From SLNP01 sp964568875 (GTDB lineage: Bacteria > Bacteroidota > Bacteroidia > Bacteroidales > VadinHA17): a stretch of 64,000 nt of DNA. The stretch's first letter is position 1. Each line of letters opens with the position of its first letter. Where the stretch lies: the NCBI GenBank assembly GCA_964568875.1, contig CAZMSH010000001.1, forward strand, positions 124,001 to 188,000, read 5' to 3'. This document shows positions 53,920 to 62,389 of this stretch, in pieces. Below the pieces are notes generated by a model. The model was not told the origin of the DNA. It saw only the letters and a program-made list of their open reading frames with translations, and searched no databases. A program made the translations under genes and the position numbers.

Positions 53920-55350
53920 TCAGACCTTCAGTTTTTTCTCAATTTCAGTTATCTGGTTTCGGAACAGTTTGTCAGTCTCAATAAGATTATTTACAGTCTT
54001 GCATGCATGCAGTACAGTTGCATGGTCTTTGCCTCCAATATGAGCGCCTATACTTGCCAGAGATGCCTTTGTCATATTCTTCGAGAAGTACATAGAGACC
54101 TGTCTGGCCTGTACTATTTCTCTCTTCCTTGTCTTTCCGTGTATGAGGTCGACAGGTATTTTGTAAAAGTCGCAGACAACTTTCTGGATGTACTCTATGG
54201 TAATCTCCTTGCGTGAGTTGCTTACAAGCTTTTCTATCATCTGCCTGGCAAGCTCAAGGGTTATTTCCTTGCGGTTAAGTGTAGACTGCGCGTACAATGA
54301 GATCAGCACTGCCTCCAGTTCCCTGATATTATTTGTAATGTTTTCGGCAAGGTATTCGAAAATCTCGTCGGAAAGCTCTATTCCGTCATTATATGCTTTC
54401 TGCTTCAGTATTGCAAGCCTTGTATCATAGTCGGGTTTTTGCAGATCGGCGAGAAGACCCCATTTAAAGCGGGATAACAGTCTCTGCTCCATGCCCTGAA
54501 GGTCAACCGGCGGCCTGTCACAGGTTAAGATAAGCTGCTTTCCAGACTGGTGCAGGTGATTGAAGATATGAAAAAAAGTATCCTGGGTTTTTTCCTTTCC
54601 GGCAAATTCGTGTACATCATCAAGTATGAGAACATCTATCATCTGATAGAAATGAACGAAATCGTTCTTGTTGTTATTCCTGATTGATTCGACGAACTGG
54701 GTCTGGAATTTATTTGCATTAACGTAGAGTACAATTTTGTCAGGATGAGTCTGCTTCACCAGTATGCCAATAGCCTGAGCCAGGTGCGTCTTACCCAGTC
54801 CGCTGTCGCCGTAAATCATCAATGGATTGAATGCAGTTTTTCCCGGGTTATTCCCTATGGCTATCCCGGCTGACCTCGCAAGCCTGTTGCATTCTCCTTC
54901 GATAAAATTGTTGAAGTTGTAGTCAGGATTCAGCCTGGGGTCAAAATGTACTTTTTTTATTCCCGGTATAATGAACGGGTTCTTAATTGAGGTTTGTGTT
55001 ACTTCAAAAGGTACCTGAACCGGTTTGTTATCGAGTTCGGTTTTATTCTTCGAAGGGTATTTTACGGTATACGGTTTTCCGTTGGAGAAAGTGCTGTTCT
55101 CCATAATTACATTATACTCGAGTTTTGCATCGTTTCCTATCTCCCGCCTCAGCGTTTTCCGGAGTATATCTATATACTGCTCCTCAAGGTATTCATAAAA
55201 GAAGGGGCTGGGCACCTGAATGGTGAGGACATTCTTTTCCAGCTTTAACGGCACAATAGGTTCAAACCATGTCTTATAGCTGACGCCTGGGATGATATCC
55301 TTTATTATCCGGAGACAATTAGCCCATACGTCACTGTGCGACCTGTTCAT
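53920..55350 (-). CDS. dnaA: Chromosomal replication initiator DnaA
   Basis: A 476-residue protein with the four DnaA domains: N-terminal DnaB-binding part (about 1-90), a linker (about 90-140), an AAA+ domain (FNPLMIYGDSGLGKTHLAQA near 175 is Walker A, DVLILDDVHEFAGKEK near 245 Walker B), and a C-terminal helix-turn-helix with GGKDHATVLHACKTV near 442, the DnaA signature. It melts the origin and loads helicase. A 345-base AT-rich gap lies upstream. galK follows with a two-base gap. Confidence 0.98.
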   Translation of the reverse strand: MNRSHSDVWANCLRIIKDIIPGVSYKTWFEPIVPLKLEKNVLTIQVPSPFFYEYLEEQYIDILRKTLRREIGNDAKLEYNVIMENSTFSNGKPYTVKYPSKNKTELDNKPVQVPFEVTQTSIKNPFIIPGIKKVHFDPRLNPDYNFNNFIEGECNRLARSAGIAIGNNPGKTAFNPLMIYGDSGLGKTHLAQAIGILVKQTHPDKIVLYVNANKFQTQFVESIRNNNKNDFVHFYQMIDVLILDDVHEFAGKEKTQDTFFHIFNHLHQSGKQLILTCDRPPVDLQGMEQRLLSRFKWGLLADLQKPDYDTRLAILKQKAYNDGIELSDEIFEYLAENITNNIRELEAVLISLYAQSTLNRKEITLELARQMIEKLVSNSRKEITIEYIQKVVCDFYKIPVDLIHGKTRKREIVQARQVSMYFSKNMTKASLASIGAHIGGKDHATVLHACKTVNNLIETDKLFRNQITEIEKKLKV

Positions 55351-55695
55351 TTAAGATTATTGAGTTTATTATAACAAAGTTTTTTTCAGAGGCGAATCTG
55401 GCAGCAATATTTGTAAAAAAAAAAGTAAAAAAAAAACTTTTTTTACTTGACTTTTTCAAAAAAACTCTATGGTTTTAGTCATCAGTAAGTTAAAAAAACA
55501 AAAAAAATCTCAAATATTATAATACTGATTATCAGTAAAATACAATACTTATTAACAATCAGTTGTTCATTACCAGCGAGTTGATCAATAAATTGCTGAA
55601 GAGAAACCTTTTTCCAAAGAACCTGTTTTTAAAGATACGAAAGATTATTCGACTTCAGACCGTTATTATGAATATTTCCGACATCTAAAGCGGCC
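55351..55695. other. AT-rich non-coding gap upstream of dnaA (possible origin region, unproven)
   Basis: No gene is visible here. It has long A and T runs, an 11-base perfect hairpin AAGTAAAAAAA/TTTTTTTACTT (55423-55448) with a four-base loop, a short inverted repeat ACTGAT-T-ATCAGT (55524-55536), and the element ATCAGTAA twice (55481, 55531). TTATTAACA (55550-55558) is the closest thing to a DnaA box and has two mismatches to TTATCCACA, so an origin is only a guess. It should also contain the dnaA promoter. Confidence 0.5.
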
Positions 55696-56634
55696 TTATT
55701 GTTTTTTACCGAAAACAGAGAAGTGGAGATATCTTTTAGGGTTCTTCTGAAGATCTTCGAGAAGTACAGCCAGGTTCTGAAGGCTCTGGTTAAGGTTTAT
55801 ATACAGGGAGTCATCGGTCAGGATCTTACCTCCGGTACCTTCACCGCTGTTAAGTGATTCGAGAATATCTGCAGTGTTTGCGGCAGCATCTCTTAGTCTG
55901 TTGATAGTTCCGGTGATATCAGCGGCAGCAATTGAATCTGTAATGTTGGCCAGATTAGAGATAGCACTGTCAAGTTCCGGTGCATTTTCAGCGAAAGCTG
56001 AAGTAAGTGTATGCAGGTTTTCAATGGTGGCCGAGATTTGATCCTGCCTCTCTTTCAGCGTCTCTGACAGGCTATTGGATATGCTGTTAAGGTTTGCCAC
56101 AGACTCATTGATGTTTTTGCTGAATTCCGGACTTATGGTTTGATTGATTGAAGTGAGTATCGAATCGAGCTGATCAAGTGTTCTTCCAACCGAGACAGTC
56201 AGAGGCATCAGCTCCTTTTCCAGGAGTGTAACGACAGATTCCGCCACCCTTCCTGGTATGGTATCTCCGCTACTGTATATATCCTTTGAATCGCTGAAAA
56301 TAAACTGGATTTTCATTCCTGCTATCAGTGATGCGGCTGTAATTTCGGCGCAACTTCCGACGGGGATTCCAATCTTCTTGTCGAGGCTCAGGGTTATCAG
56401 TAGCCTTCCGGTTCCATCATCTATGAATCTTATGCTCTGAACCACTCCGACTTTATAACCGCTTACTTCAACCGGATTCGATTCACTCAGTCCGCTTACC
56501 TCGTCATACAATACGTAGTAATGAGCGGTTCTGGTCAGCAGGTTCTGGCCCTTGAGAAAGCTGTACATCCAGATGAACAGTATTATTGTTACCAGTGCTG
56601 CAGCGCCTATTTTGACTTCTCTTGAAATTACCAT
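55696..56634 (-). CDS. MlaD/MCE-family protein
   Basis: A 312-residue protein with one N-terminal membrane helix (IGAAALVTIILFIWMYSFL) and an MCE domain at about 35-115 (YYVLYDEVSGLSESNPVEV, VGVVQSIRF, AEITAASLIAGMKIQFIF). The rest is helical with coiled-coil-like repeats, ending in YLHFSVFGKKQ. MCE proteins carry phospholipids between the outer and inner membranes. The matching permease and ATPase are not in this window. It follows the amidase gene seven bases on and precedes the dnaA gap. Confidence 0.92.
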   Translation of the reverse strand: MVISREVKIGAAALVTIILFIWMYSFLKGQNLLTRTAHYYVLYDEVSGLSESNPVEVSGYKVGVVQSIRFIDDGTGRLLITLSLDKKIGIPVGSCAEITAASLIAGMKIQFIFSDSKDIYSSGDTIPGRVAESVVTLLEKELMPLTVSVGRTLDQLDSILTSINQTISPEFSKNINESVANLNSISNSLSETLKERQDQISATIENLHTLTSAFAENAPELDSAISNLANITDSIAAADITGTINRLRDAAANTADILESLNSGEGTGGKILTDDSLYINLNQSLQNLAVLLEDLQKNPKRYLHFSVFGKKQ

Positions 56635-56641
56635 TTCAGTA

Positions 56642-57787
56642 TCAGTTTTGTTTCTTTTTAATGCTTTCCAGGGCTTGTTGGAGGTTTATCGTTGTGTTTC
56701 CCCTGAACGCTATAACGAATGCGTCAGGAAACTTGTCGGTGATCTGTTTTCTGTATGCCACGGCATCCATATATTCTTTAAACCTGCCTGATGAATATCT
56801 GTAGCGCTCCGTCTCCGCAAACTCATGCAATTGATCAAGGCCCTTGAAATTAGCCGGGTTTAGTTCCCTCTTTTCACTTGTGGTAGCTATCTGAACTGAA
56901 AAGAATATCTCCTCCGTTTCGGGAGCTGCAACCACTTCCTCTCTGACAGTTGAGAAACTGCTACGCCTGTCGATATCTGCTTTGTAATCGCGAAAAGCCC
57001 TGAAAATTGCAGATGCTATGTAGTCCTGACCCTGTGAGGATTTAAGGAATTTCTCTTCGGATGGGTTTGATATAAAACCGGTTTCTATCAACACACTGGG
57101 CATGGTAGTCATCAGAAGGACGAGGAATCCTCCCTGTTTTACACCCCTGTCAACACGGCCGACCCTTTCACGAAACTGGTTCTGAATAATAGTAGCGAAC
57201 TCCAGACTCTGCTTAAGGTAGATATTCTGCATCAGGCTGAAAATAATAAACGACTCAGGAGAATTGGGATCATACCCCTCATACTTGGTGGAATAGTTCT
57301 CTTCAAGCAGGATAACGGAGTTCTCCTTCATTACCACTGCAAGATTCTTGTTATCCTTGTCGTTGCCCAGAACAAATGTTTCACTGCCGGCAACATTGCG
57401 GCTGACCCCTTTGGGTACGGCATTTGCATGAATGGAAATGAACAGGTCTGCGTGATTCTTGTTGGCGATGTCAGCCCGCTTGTCAAGATCAACAAAAACA
57501 TCCTTGTCACGGGTATATATAACCTTGACATCTTTTATGTTCTGTTTGATGTAATTTCCTGTTTTAAGTGCGATGGCAAGTACAATGTCTTTCTCCTTGC
57601 TGGAAGAACCCAGAGCTCCGGAATCTTTACCTCCATGTCCGGCGTCAATAACCACCACAAACTCGCTCTTAACCGGATTTACCTTTCCGGGAGTTGAAAT
57701 CATGAGCAGGGGGACAATAAGAAGCAGCCTGAGTCTGAGTGCTACAATTTTACTGCCCTTAGTGCCGTTTTTACTTTTGGCGTTCAT
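56642..57787 (-). CDS. N-acetylmuramoyl-L-alanine amidase with SPOR-like C-terminus
   Basis: A 381-residue exported protein. An N-terminal hydrophobic segment (LRLRLLLIVPLLMISTPG) is followed by an Amidase_3 domain (about 40-265): VVVIDAGHGGKDSGALG with the first zinc His, KEKDIVLAIA with the ligand Glu, FISIHANAVP with the second His and VLIETGFISNPSEEKFL with the catalytic Glu. The last 90 residues (FFSVQIATT, YRYSSGRFKEYMDAVAYR, DAFVIAFRGN) look like a SPOR domain, which binds denuded peptidoglycan at division sites. It cuts the peptide from MurNAc. It diverges from lptD. Confidence 0.93.
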   Translation of the reverse strand: MNAKSKNGTKGSKIVALRLRLLLIVPLLMISTPGKVNPVKSEFVVVIDAGHGGKDSGALGSSSKEKDIVLAIALKTGNYIKQNIKDVKVIYTRDKDVFVDLDKRADIANKNHADLFISIHANAVPKGVSRNVAGSETFVLGNDKDNKNLAVVMKENSVILLEENYSTKYEGYDPNSPESFIIFSLMQNIYLKQSLEFATIIQNQFRERVGRVDRGVKQGGFLVLLMTTMPSVLIETGFISNPSEEKFLKSSQGQDYIASAIFRAFRDYKADIDRRSSFSTVREEVVAAPETEEIFFSVQIATTSEKRELNPANFKGLDQLHEFAETERYRYSSGRFKEYMDAVAYRKQITDKFPDAFVIAFRGNTTINLQQALESIKKKQN

Positions 57788-57817
57788 CTGTACCTTATAT
57801 TTTTTTGCGTAGTTTTG
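57787..57817 (+). promoter_or_regulatory. Promoter of lptD
   Basis: TCTG (57787-57790), 19 bases, then TAGTTTTG (57810-57817), matching TTTG-N19-TAnnTTTG with one mismatch in -33. The -7 box covers the TTG at 57815, so that codon cannot be the start if this promoter is used. TTG 57866 then has a leader of about 40 bases. Confidence 0.6.
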
Positions 57818-57865
57818 CCACAGGTATGGCTAACTGACAAAAACCATACAAAAATAGTATTTAAG

Positions 57866-60550
57866 TTGTATTTTCTTAACTATAAACGGACAGTTACATC
57901 GCTTCTTATTCTGACGCTGCATTTAATTGTTGCCGGACAGGAAGCAGCATTAGTATATGATTCTCTTGCGATTGTCAGGGACACTGTTGAAAAACCAAAG
58001 GGTTCGGTCATCCTTACCAAAGTATCAGGTGATGCCATAGATGCTACTGTCACATACAAATCTGAAGGATATAAAAGAAATGATCTGGCATCAAGAAAAG
58101 TATATCTGATCGATCAGGCAGAGATCAATTATAAAAATATATACCTTAAAGCAGATTCTATTGTGCTGGATATGGATCTGGCGACTGTTTTTGCCTCCGG
58201 GCGGATAGACAGTACCGGCAAGCTTACCGGCAAGGTTATATTCAGGGAGGGAGAGGAATCGTATGAAGTTGACAGTCTGCGATACAGTTTTAAAAGCACA
58301 CGGGCCCTTATAAATAACATAGTTACAAGGCAGGAGGAGGGCTTTCTTCATAGCAGTATGACCAAGAAACAGGATGATGGTACCCTTCACTTCAGCTCAA
58401 GCAGCTTTACCACATGTGACGCCGAACACCCTCACTTCAGAATTGAAATGCCCAGGGCCAAAATCTATCCTGATGAGAAGATTGTTTCCGGTCCGGCGTA
58501 CCTGGTTATTGAAGATATTCCGCTGCCACTGATAGTTCCGTTTTTCTATTTTCCCATACAGAAAGAGTTTGCTTCAGGAATTGTTATTCCGAGATATGGA
58601 CAGGAGCAACAGAGGGGTTACTACCTGTCGGAGGGGGGCTACTATTTTGCGGGCAATGATTATTTTGACCTGAAACTTACGGGCAGTATATATACTAACG
58701 GCACATGGCTCGCCACAGCAGCTACCAGGTATAATCTCAGATACAGGTTTTCAGGTGGTCTCTCTTTCAGTTACGCCAATAATATAAGCGGACGAAGGGG
58801 ACTGTCTGATTATACAAAAGCAAAAAATTACAGGTTTACCTGGAACCATAGCCAGGATCCAAAGGCCAATCCCGGAGCGCGTTTATCCGCAAGCGTAAAT
58901 ATGAGCTCGAGCAGCTTCGATCGCTCAAACACATATGAACCTCTTGATAATGTTACAACTCAGAGGCAATCAAGTGTCAGTTATTCAAAGACATGGGCAG
59001 GAACACCCTTCAACTTCTCGGCCAGTATGAACCACAGTCAGAATAATGCAAACAAGACGGTTAGTCTTAACCTGCCCCGTGCTGCCTTTAATATGTCAAG
59101 AATCTATCCTCTTAAGGGCAAACGTCATACCGGGCCGACGAAATGGTATCAGGACCTTCAGATTCAGTATTCTGCACAATTTGATAATCAGATTAACACA
59201 TATGATAGCCTCCTTTTTACGAGTCAGGTCTGGGAGAATGCAAAAATGGGCTTCAAGCATGAGATCCCTGTCAGTATTCAGTTAAGACCTTTCAATAATT
59301 TCAGTATCTCACCTTCACTCAGGTATACCGGAGTGTTGTATCCGTACAAGATTCAGAAATACTGGGTTCCCGACTATTTTGATCCGGAGCTGAACCAGGT
59401 TGTACCAAGAGTGGTGGTTGATACTTTAGGAGGACTGGCGTACGGACAGGCAATAAATCCGTCAATAAGTGCCGGATTCAGTCCACAGATATTCGGCTAT
59501 TTTGAATTGAAAAAACCAGGATCAAGGCTACAGCAGGTGCGACATGTGATGAAACCTTCGGTAGGATTCTCATACATTCCGTATATAAAGGGATTATCAA
59601 CCGAGATGTACCAGGATGTTCAGGTCGATACTCTGGGTAATGTCAATACTTATTCTATTTTCGAAAACACCATATACGGTACCCCCTCATTGTCACAGAG
59701 GAGTGGAGGAATCAGCCTTAGCCTAGTAAATATTCTGGAAGCCAAGATATTTGAAAAGAACGATACAACAGGGAAGCCTAAAAAAGTAAGACTTATAGAC
59801 AATCTCGGACTGTCAACATCTTATAATCTGTTTGCCGATTCCCTGAAATGGTCGCGTTTGAATATGTCATTTCGTACTATGCTTTTCGAACAGATAGGCA
59901 TTTCGGCAAGCGCAGCCTTCGACCCCTACGCTCTCAACGAAAGAGGAGTCCGCACAGCCCGGTTCCTGTACCAGACCGAAAATAAGCTTCTGCGTCTTGA
60001 GAATGTATCGGCAAGCGTCGATTTTGACCTTGGTCGTCTGCTGGGTATTGGACAGGGTTCTTCCGGTTCCGGAATGGGCCAGACAGGCGGCAGGACAGGC
60101 GGCAGGACAGATGAAACAGGTGAATCGGGAATGTTGCCGGGGAGGGAATCCCCCTCAGGTGAGACCATGCTGAGTACCCCGACAGGTTTGCCGGTGGATG
60201 AGTACGGATATGCAGTAATAGACATGCCATGGACAATGCGCGTGGCCTATAACTTTAATCTTACAAAAACCTTTGATGAAACAATAATAAGGCAACAGTT
60301 CACACTTAACGGAACCCTTAAGATCGCAGCAAAAACTGATATAAACTATACGACAGGATATGATATCTCAGGCAGGGAGATCACTATGACCAGAATTGGA
60401 ATAAGAAGGGATCTTCACTGCTGGAATATGAGTTTTAACTGGATACCCACAGGTTATTTAAAGAGCTGGGACTTCACAATAAGGATAAATTCGGCCATGC
60501 TGAGTGACCTTAAATATGAGAGAAGAAAAGATTACCGTGAAAATTTCTGA
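57866..60550 (+). CDS. lptD: LPS-assembly protein LptD-like outer membrane protein
   Basis: No ATG is found near the beginning. TTG 57866 gives signal LNYKRTVTSLLILTLHLIVAGQ and 894 residues; TTG 57815 lies inside a likely promoter box. An OstA/LptA-like N-terminal beta domain at about 50-200 (AEINYKNIYLKADSIVLDMD, VFASGRIDSTGKLTG) is followed by a large barrel, with IPLPLIVPFFYFPIQ near 215 and FASGIVIPRYG near 235 typical of LptD. Late in the barrel is a Gly/Thr-rich loop (SGMGQTGGRTGGRTDETG), unusually repetitive. LptD inserts LPS in the outer leaflet with LptE. Bacteroidota LptD lacks the classic four-Cys pattern; I see no conserved Cys pairs. Confidence 0.88.
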   Translation: MYFLNYKRTVTSLLILTLHLIVAGQEAALVYDSLAIVRDTVEKPKGSVILTKVSGDAIDATVTYKSEGYKRNDLASRKVYLIDQAEINYKNIYLKADSIVLDMDLATVFASGRIDSTGKLTGKVIFREGEESYEVDSLRYSFKSTRALINNIVTRQEEGFLHSSMTKKQDDGTLHFSSSSFTTCDAEHPHFRIEMPRAKIYPDEKIVSGPAYLVIEDIPLPLIVPFFYFPIQKEFASGIVIPRYGQEQQRGYYLSEGGYYFAGNDYFDLKLTGSIYTNGTWLATAATRYNLRYRFSGGLSFSYANNISGRRGLSDYTKAKNYRFTWNHSQDPKANPGARLSASVNMSSSSFDRSNTYEPLDNVTTQRQSSVSYSKTWAGTPFNFSASMNHSQNNANKTVSLNLPRAAFNMSRIYPLKGKRHTGPTKWYQDLQIQYSAQFDNQINTYDSLLFTSQVWENAKMGFKHEIPVSIQLRPFNNFSISPSLRYTGVLYPYKIQKYWVPDYFDPELNQVVPRVVVDTLGGLAYGQAINPSISAGFSPQIFGYFELKKPGSRLQQVRHVMKPSVGFSYIPYIKGLSTEMYQDVQVDTLGNVNTYSIFENTIYGTPSLSQRSGGISLSLVNILEAKIFEKNDTTGKPKKVRLIDNLGLSTSYNLFADSLKWSRLNMSFRTMLFEQIGISASAAFDPYALNERGVRTARFLYQTENKLLRLENVSASVDFDLGRLLGIGQGSSGSGMGQTGGRTGGRTDETGESGMLPGRESPSGETMLSTPTGLPVDEYGYAVIDMPWTMRVAYNFNLTKTFDETIIRQQFTLNGTLKIAAKTDINYTTGYDISGREITMTRIGIRRDLHCWNMSFNWIPTGYLKSWDFTIRINSAMLSDLKYERRKDYRENF

Positions 60551-60653
60551 TTTAATTTTGACAGGTATGATAGAAATGGTAATTTCATTGCCATTAATTA
60601 AATAACATTAGAAGAATAGTATATGCATTCATATAACTCCAAATATCTTTAAA

Positions 60654-61037
60654 ATGAAAAAGATAATATCGACAAAAAGGGCCCCTGCAGCTGTAGGGCC
60701 TTACAGCCAGGCTGTTGAAGTAAACGGTACACTCTATATCAGCGGCCAGATACCTATTGATCCGTCAACAGGGACCATGAAGGAGGGCGGAATAAGGGAG
60801 CAAACAGATCAGGTGCTCAGGAATATAGGTTACATACTCGAAGAAGCCGGATATACCTACCAGGATGTAGTAAAATCTACCTGTTTGCTGGCAGACATGT
60901 CGTACTTCAAGGATATGAATGAGGTTTATGCATCATTTTATACGGTAAACCAGCCGGCCCGTGCAGCTTTCTCGGTAAAGGGGCTTCCTTTGGGCGCACT
61001 GGTAGAGATTGAGACCATAGCCGTTAAGTCAAAATAA
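60654..61037 (+). CDS. ridA: RidA family deaminase
   Basis: A 127-residue protein of exactly the usual length. PAAVGPYSQAVEVNGTLYIS (11-30), GQIPIDPSTG, DVVKSTCLLADMSYFKDMN near 80 and QPARAAFSVKGLPLGALVEIE near 100 are RidA marks, with the catalytic Arg in PARAAF. It hydrolyses reactive enamines/imines made by PLP enzymes. It has its own 100-base upstream gap and is followed by a hairpin shared with the ribosomal operon. Confidence 0.96.
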   Translation: MKKIISTKRAPAAVGPYSQAVEVNGTLYISGQIPIDPSTGTMKEGGIREQTDQVLRNIGYILEEAGYTYQDVVKSTCLLADMSYFKDMNEVYASFYTVNQPARAAFSVKGLPLGALVEIETIAVKSK

Positions 61038-61043
61038 AAGAAA

Positions 61044-61077
61044 AAGAGGCCGCCTTTTAAAAGACAGCCTCTTCCTA
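61044..61077. terminator. Bidirectional terminator between ridA and rplI
   Basis: AAGAGGC (61044-61050) pairs with GCCTCTT (61067-61073), with A-rich DNA to the left and T-rich DNA to the right, between two convergent genes. A CTTTTAAAAG palindrome lies in the loop. Confidence 0.7.
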
Positions 61078-61095
61078 TTTCTCTGATCTCTAATA

Positions 61096-61542
61096 TTATT
61101 CGGCAACTATTTCAAAATCAACCTCAACCTTCACATCCCTGTGTAGTTTGATTGTAGCCTTGTATTTGCCTACTTCCTTTATCTGATCTCCTTCTATTGA
61201 TATCTTTTTCCTGTCGATATCAAATCCCTTCTCGGTAAGAGCTTCTGAAATCTGTATTGTATTTACTGATCCGAATATTTTACCTGATGAGGAGGTCTTT
61301 GCTCCGATAACCAGATTCAACCCGGACAGATTCTCTGCAATAGCAGCAGCCTCTTGTCTGATGCTTTCTTCTTTGTGAGCTCTCTGCTTAAGGTTTTCAG
61401 CGTGAACCTTTCTGGCCGAAGTAGTCGCCAGAGTTGCATATCCTTTGGGTATCAGATAGTTATTGGCGTAACCACTCTTTACCTTTACAATATCGTCTTT
61501 TAGCCCAAGGTTAGCCACATCCTGTTTAAGAATAACTTCCAT
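61096..61542 (-). CDS. rplI: 50S ribosomal protein L9
   Basis: 148 residues, full length. MEVILKQDVANLGLKDDIVKVKSGYA is the classic L9 N-terminus and NYLIPKGYATLAT continues it; a long helix joins it to the C-terminal domain (LIGAK-type LVIGAKTSSSGKIFGSV). Last gene of the rpsF-rpsR-rplI operon, 12 bases after rpsR. Confidence 0.98.
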   Translation of the reverse strand: MEVILKQDVANLGLKDDIVKVKSGYANNYLIPKGYATLATTSARKVHAENLKQRAHKEESIRQEAAAIAENLSGLNLVIGAKTSSSGKIFGSVNTIQISEALTEKGFDIDRKKISIEGDQIKEVGKYKATIKLHRDVKVEVDFEIVAE

Positions 61543-61554
61543 CTCCTGTCCTCC

Positions 61555-61824
61555 TTATTTTAAAAGATCAGTTACATAAGGCAGCAATGCGAGGTGACGG
61601 GCCCTCTTCACAGCCTGTGATACCTTGCGCTGATACTTAAGTGATGTACCCGTCAGACGCCTGGGGAGAATCTTGCCCTGTTCATTAAGAAATTTCTTAA
61701 GGAACTCAGGGTCCTTGTAGTCAACATACTTGATCTTATTCTTTTTGAAGCGGCAGTACTTCTTCTTTTTTACCTCAACCGTGGGAGGGGTAAGGTATCT
61801 TATTTCTGATTCATTCATAGCCAT
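61555..61824 (-). CDS. rpsR: 30S ribosomal protein S18
   Basis: 89 residues. KKYCRFKKNKIKYVDYKDPE and the S18 signature GKILPRRLTGTSLKYQRKV are intact. One Cys is present near the N-terminus, a remnant of the zinc-type S18. It lies two bases after rpsF. Confidence 0.98.
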   Translation of the reverse strand: MAMNESEIRYLTPPTVEVKKKKYCRFKKNKIKYVDYKDPEFLKKFLNEQGKILPRRLTGTSLKYQRKVSQAVKRARHLALLPYVTDLLK

Positions 61825-61826
61825 AC

Positions 61827-62180
61827 TTATTCCTCCTTAAGCTTTTCTGTTTCTCTCTGCCTTCTCTTCTTTTCTGCGTATTCGACGGAATATTTATCCA
61901 TCCTGAAGGTAAGGAACCTGATAATCCTTTCATCCCTTCTGTACTGAACCTCGAGTTTATCAATAAGATCTCCGGTTCCCTTGAATTCAATCAGATAATA
62001 AAAGCCGGTCGATTTCTTCTGAATAGGATAGGCCAGCTTTTTAAGCCCCCAGTTTTCTTCATGAATGATCACACCTTCGTTGTCGGTGATCACCTTCTTG
62101 AATTTTTGAACCGCTTCCTTCATCTGGATCTCAGACAAAACGGGAGTTGCAATGAAAACGGTCTCGTACTGATTTAACAT
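61827..62180 (-). CDS. rpsF: 30S ribosomal protein S6
   Basis: 117 residues. YETVFIATPVLSEIQMKEAV opens it, and WGLKKLAYPIQKKSTGFYYLIEF and RDERIIRFLTFRMDKY are standard S6 motifs. First gene of the operon, with a promoter box TACTTTTG 45 bases upstream. The basic-acidic tail (KKRRQRETEKLKEE) is typical. Confidence 0.98.
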   Translation of the reverse strand: MLNQYETVFIATPVLSEIQMKEAVQKFKKVITDNEGVIIHEENWGLKKLAYPIQKKSTGFYYLIEFKGTGDLIDKLEVQYRRDERIIRFLTFRMDKYSVEYAEKKRRQRETEKLKEE

Positions 62181-62225
62181 AATTTCTCTTTAATTTTGGT
62201 AATTGGTTTATTTCAAAATTGGCTG

Positions 62226-62256
62226 CAAAAGTAATCTTTTTTTTAAAAACTAAAAA
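62226..62256 (-). promoter_or_regulatory. Promoter of the rpsF operon
   Basis: Minus strand TTTT (62253-62256), 19 bases, then TACTTTTG followed by CA (62226-62233), matching TTTG-N19-TAnnTTTG with one mismatch. It gives a leader of about 40 bases. Confidence 0.62.
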
Positions 62257-62346
62257 GAATTTGGTGAATAACATATTCATATCATCAATTGCATCATGTT
62301 GACATTTAAGACCTGATTTCATCGACCTACTAAACTCTTTTTATTT

Positions 62347-62354
62347 TATATTTG
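62347..62354 (+). promoter_or_regulatory. -7 box for dnaX
   Basis: TATATTTG matches TAnnTTTG and lies 35 bases before the dnaX ATG. No -33 TTTG at the usual distance. Confidence 0.4.
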
Positions 62355-62389
62355 TCACTTAACTGCAGAAGGAAAAAGGAGTCTGTTTT

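Noticed and set aside
55550..55558. TTATTAACA as DnaA box
   Set aside because: Two mismatches to TTATCCACA and no cluster around it.
60553..60560. TAATTTTG as ridA promoter
   Set aside because: It fits the -7 box but is 94 bases from the start with no -33 element; likely chance.
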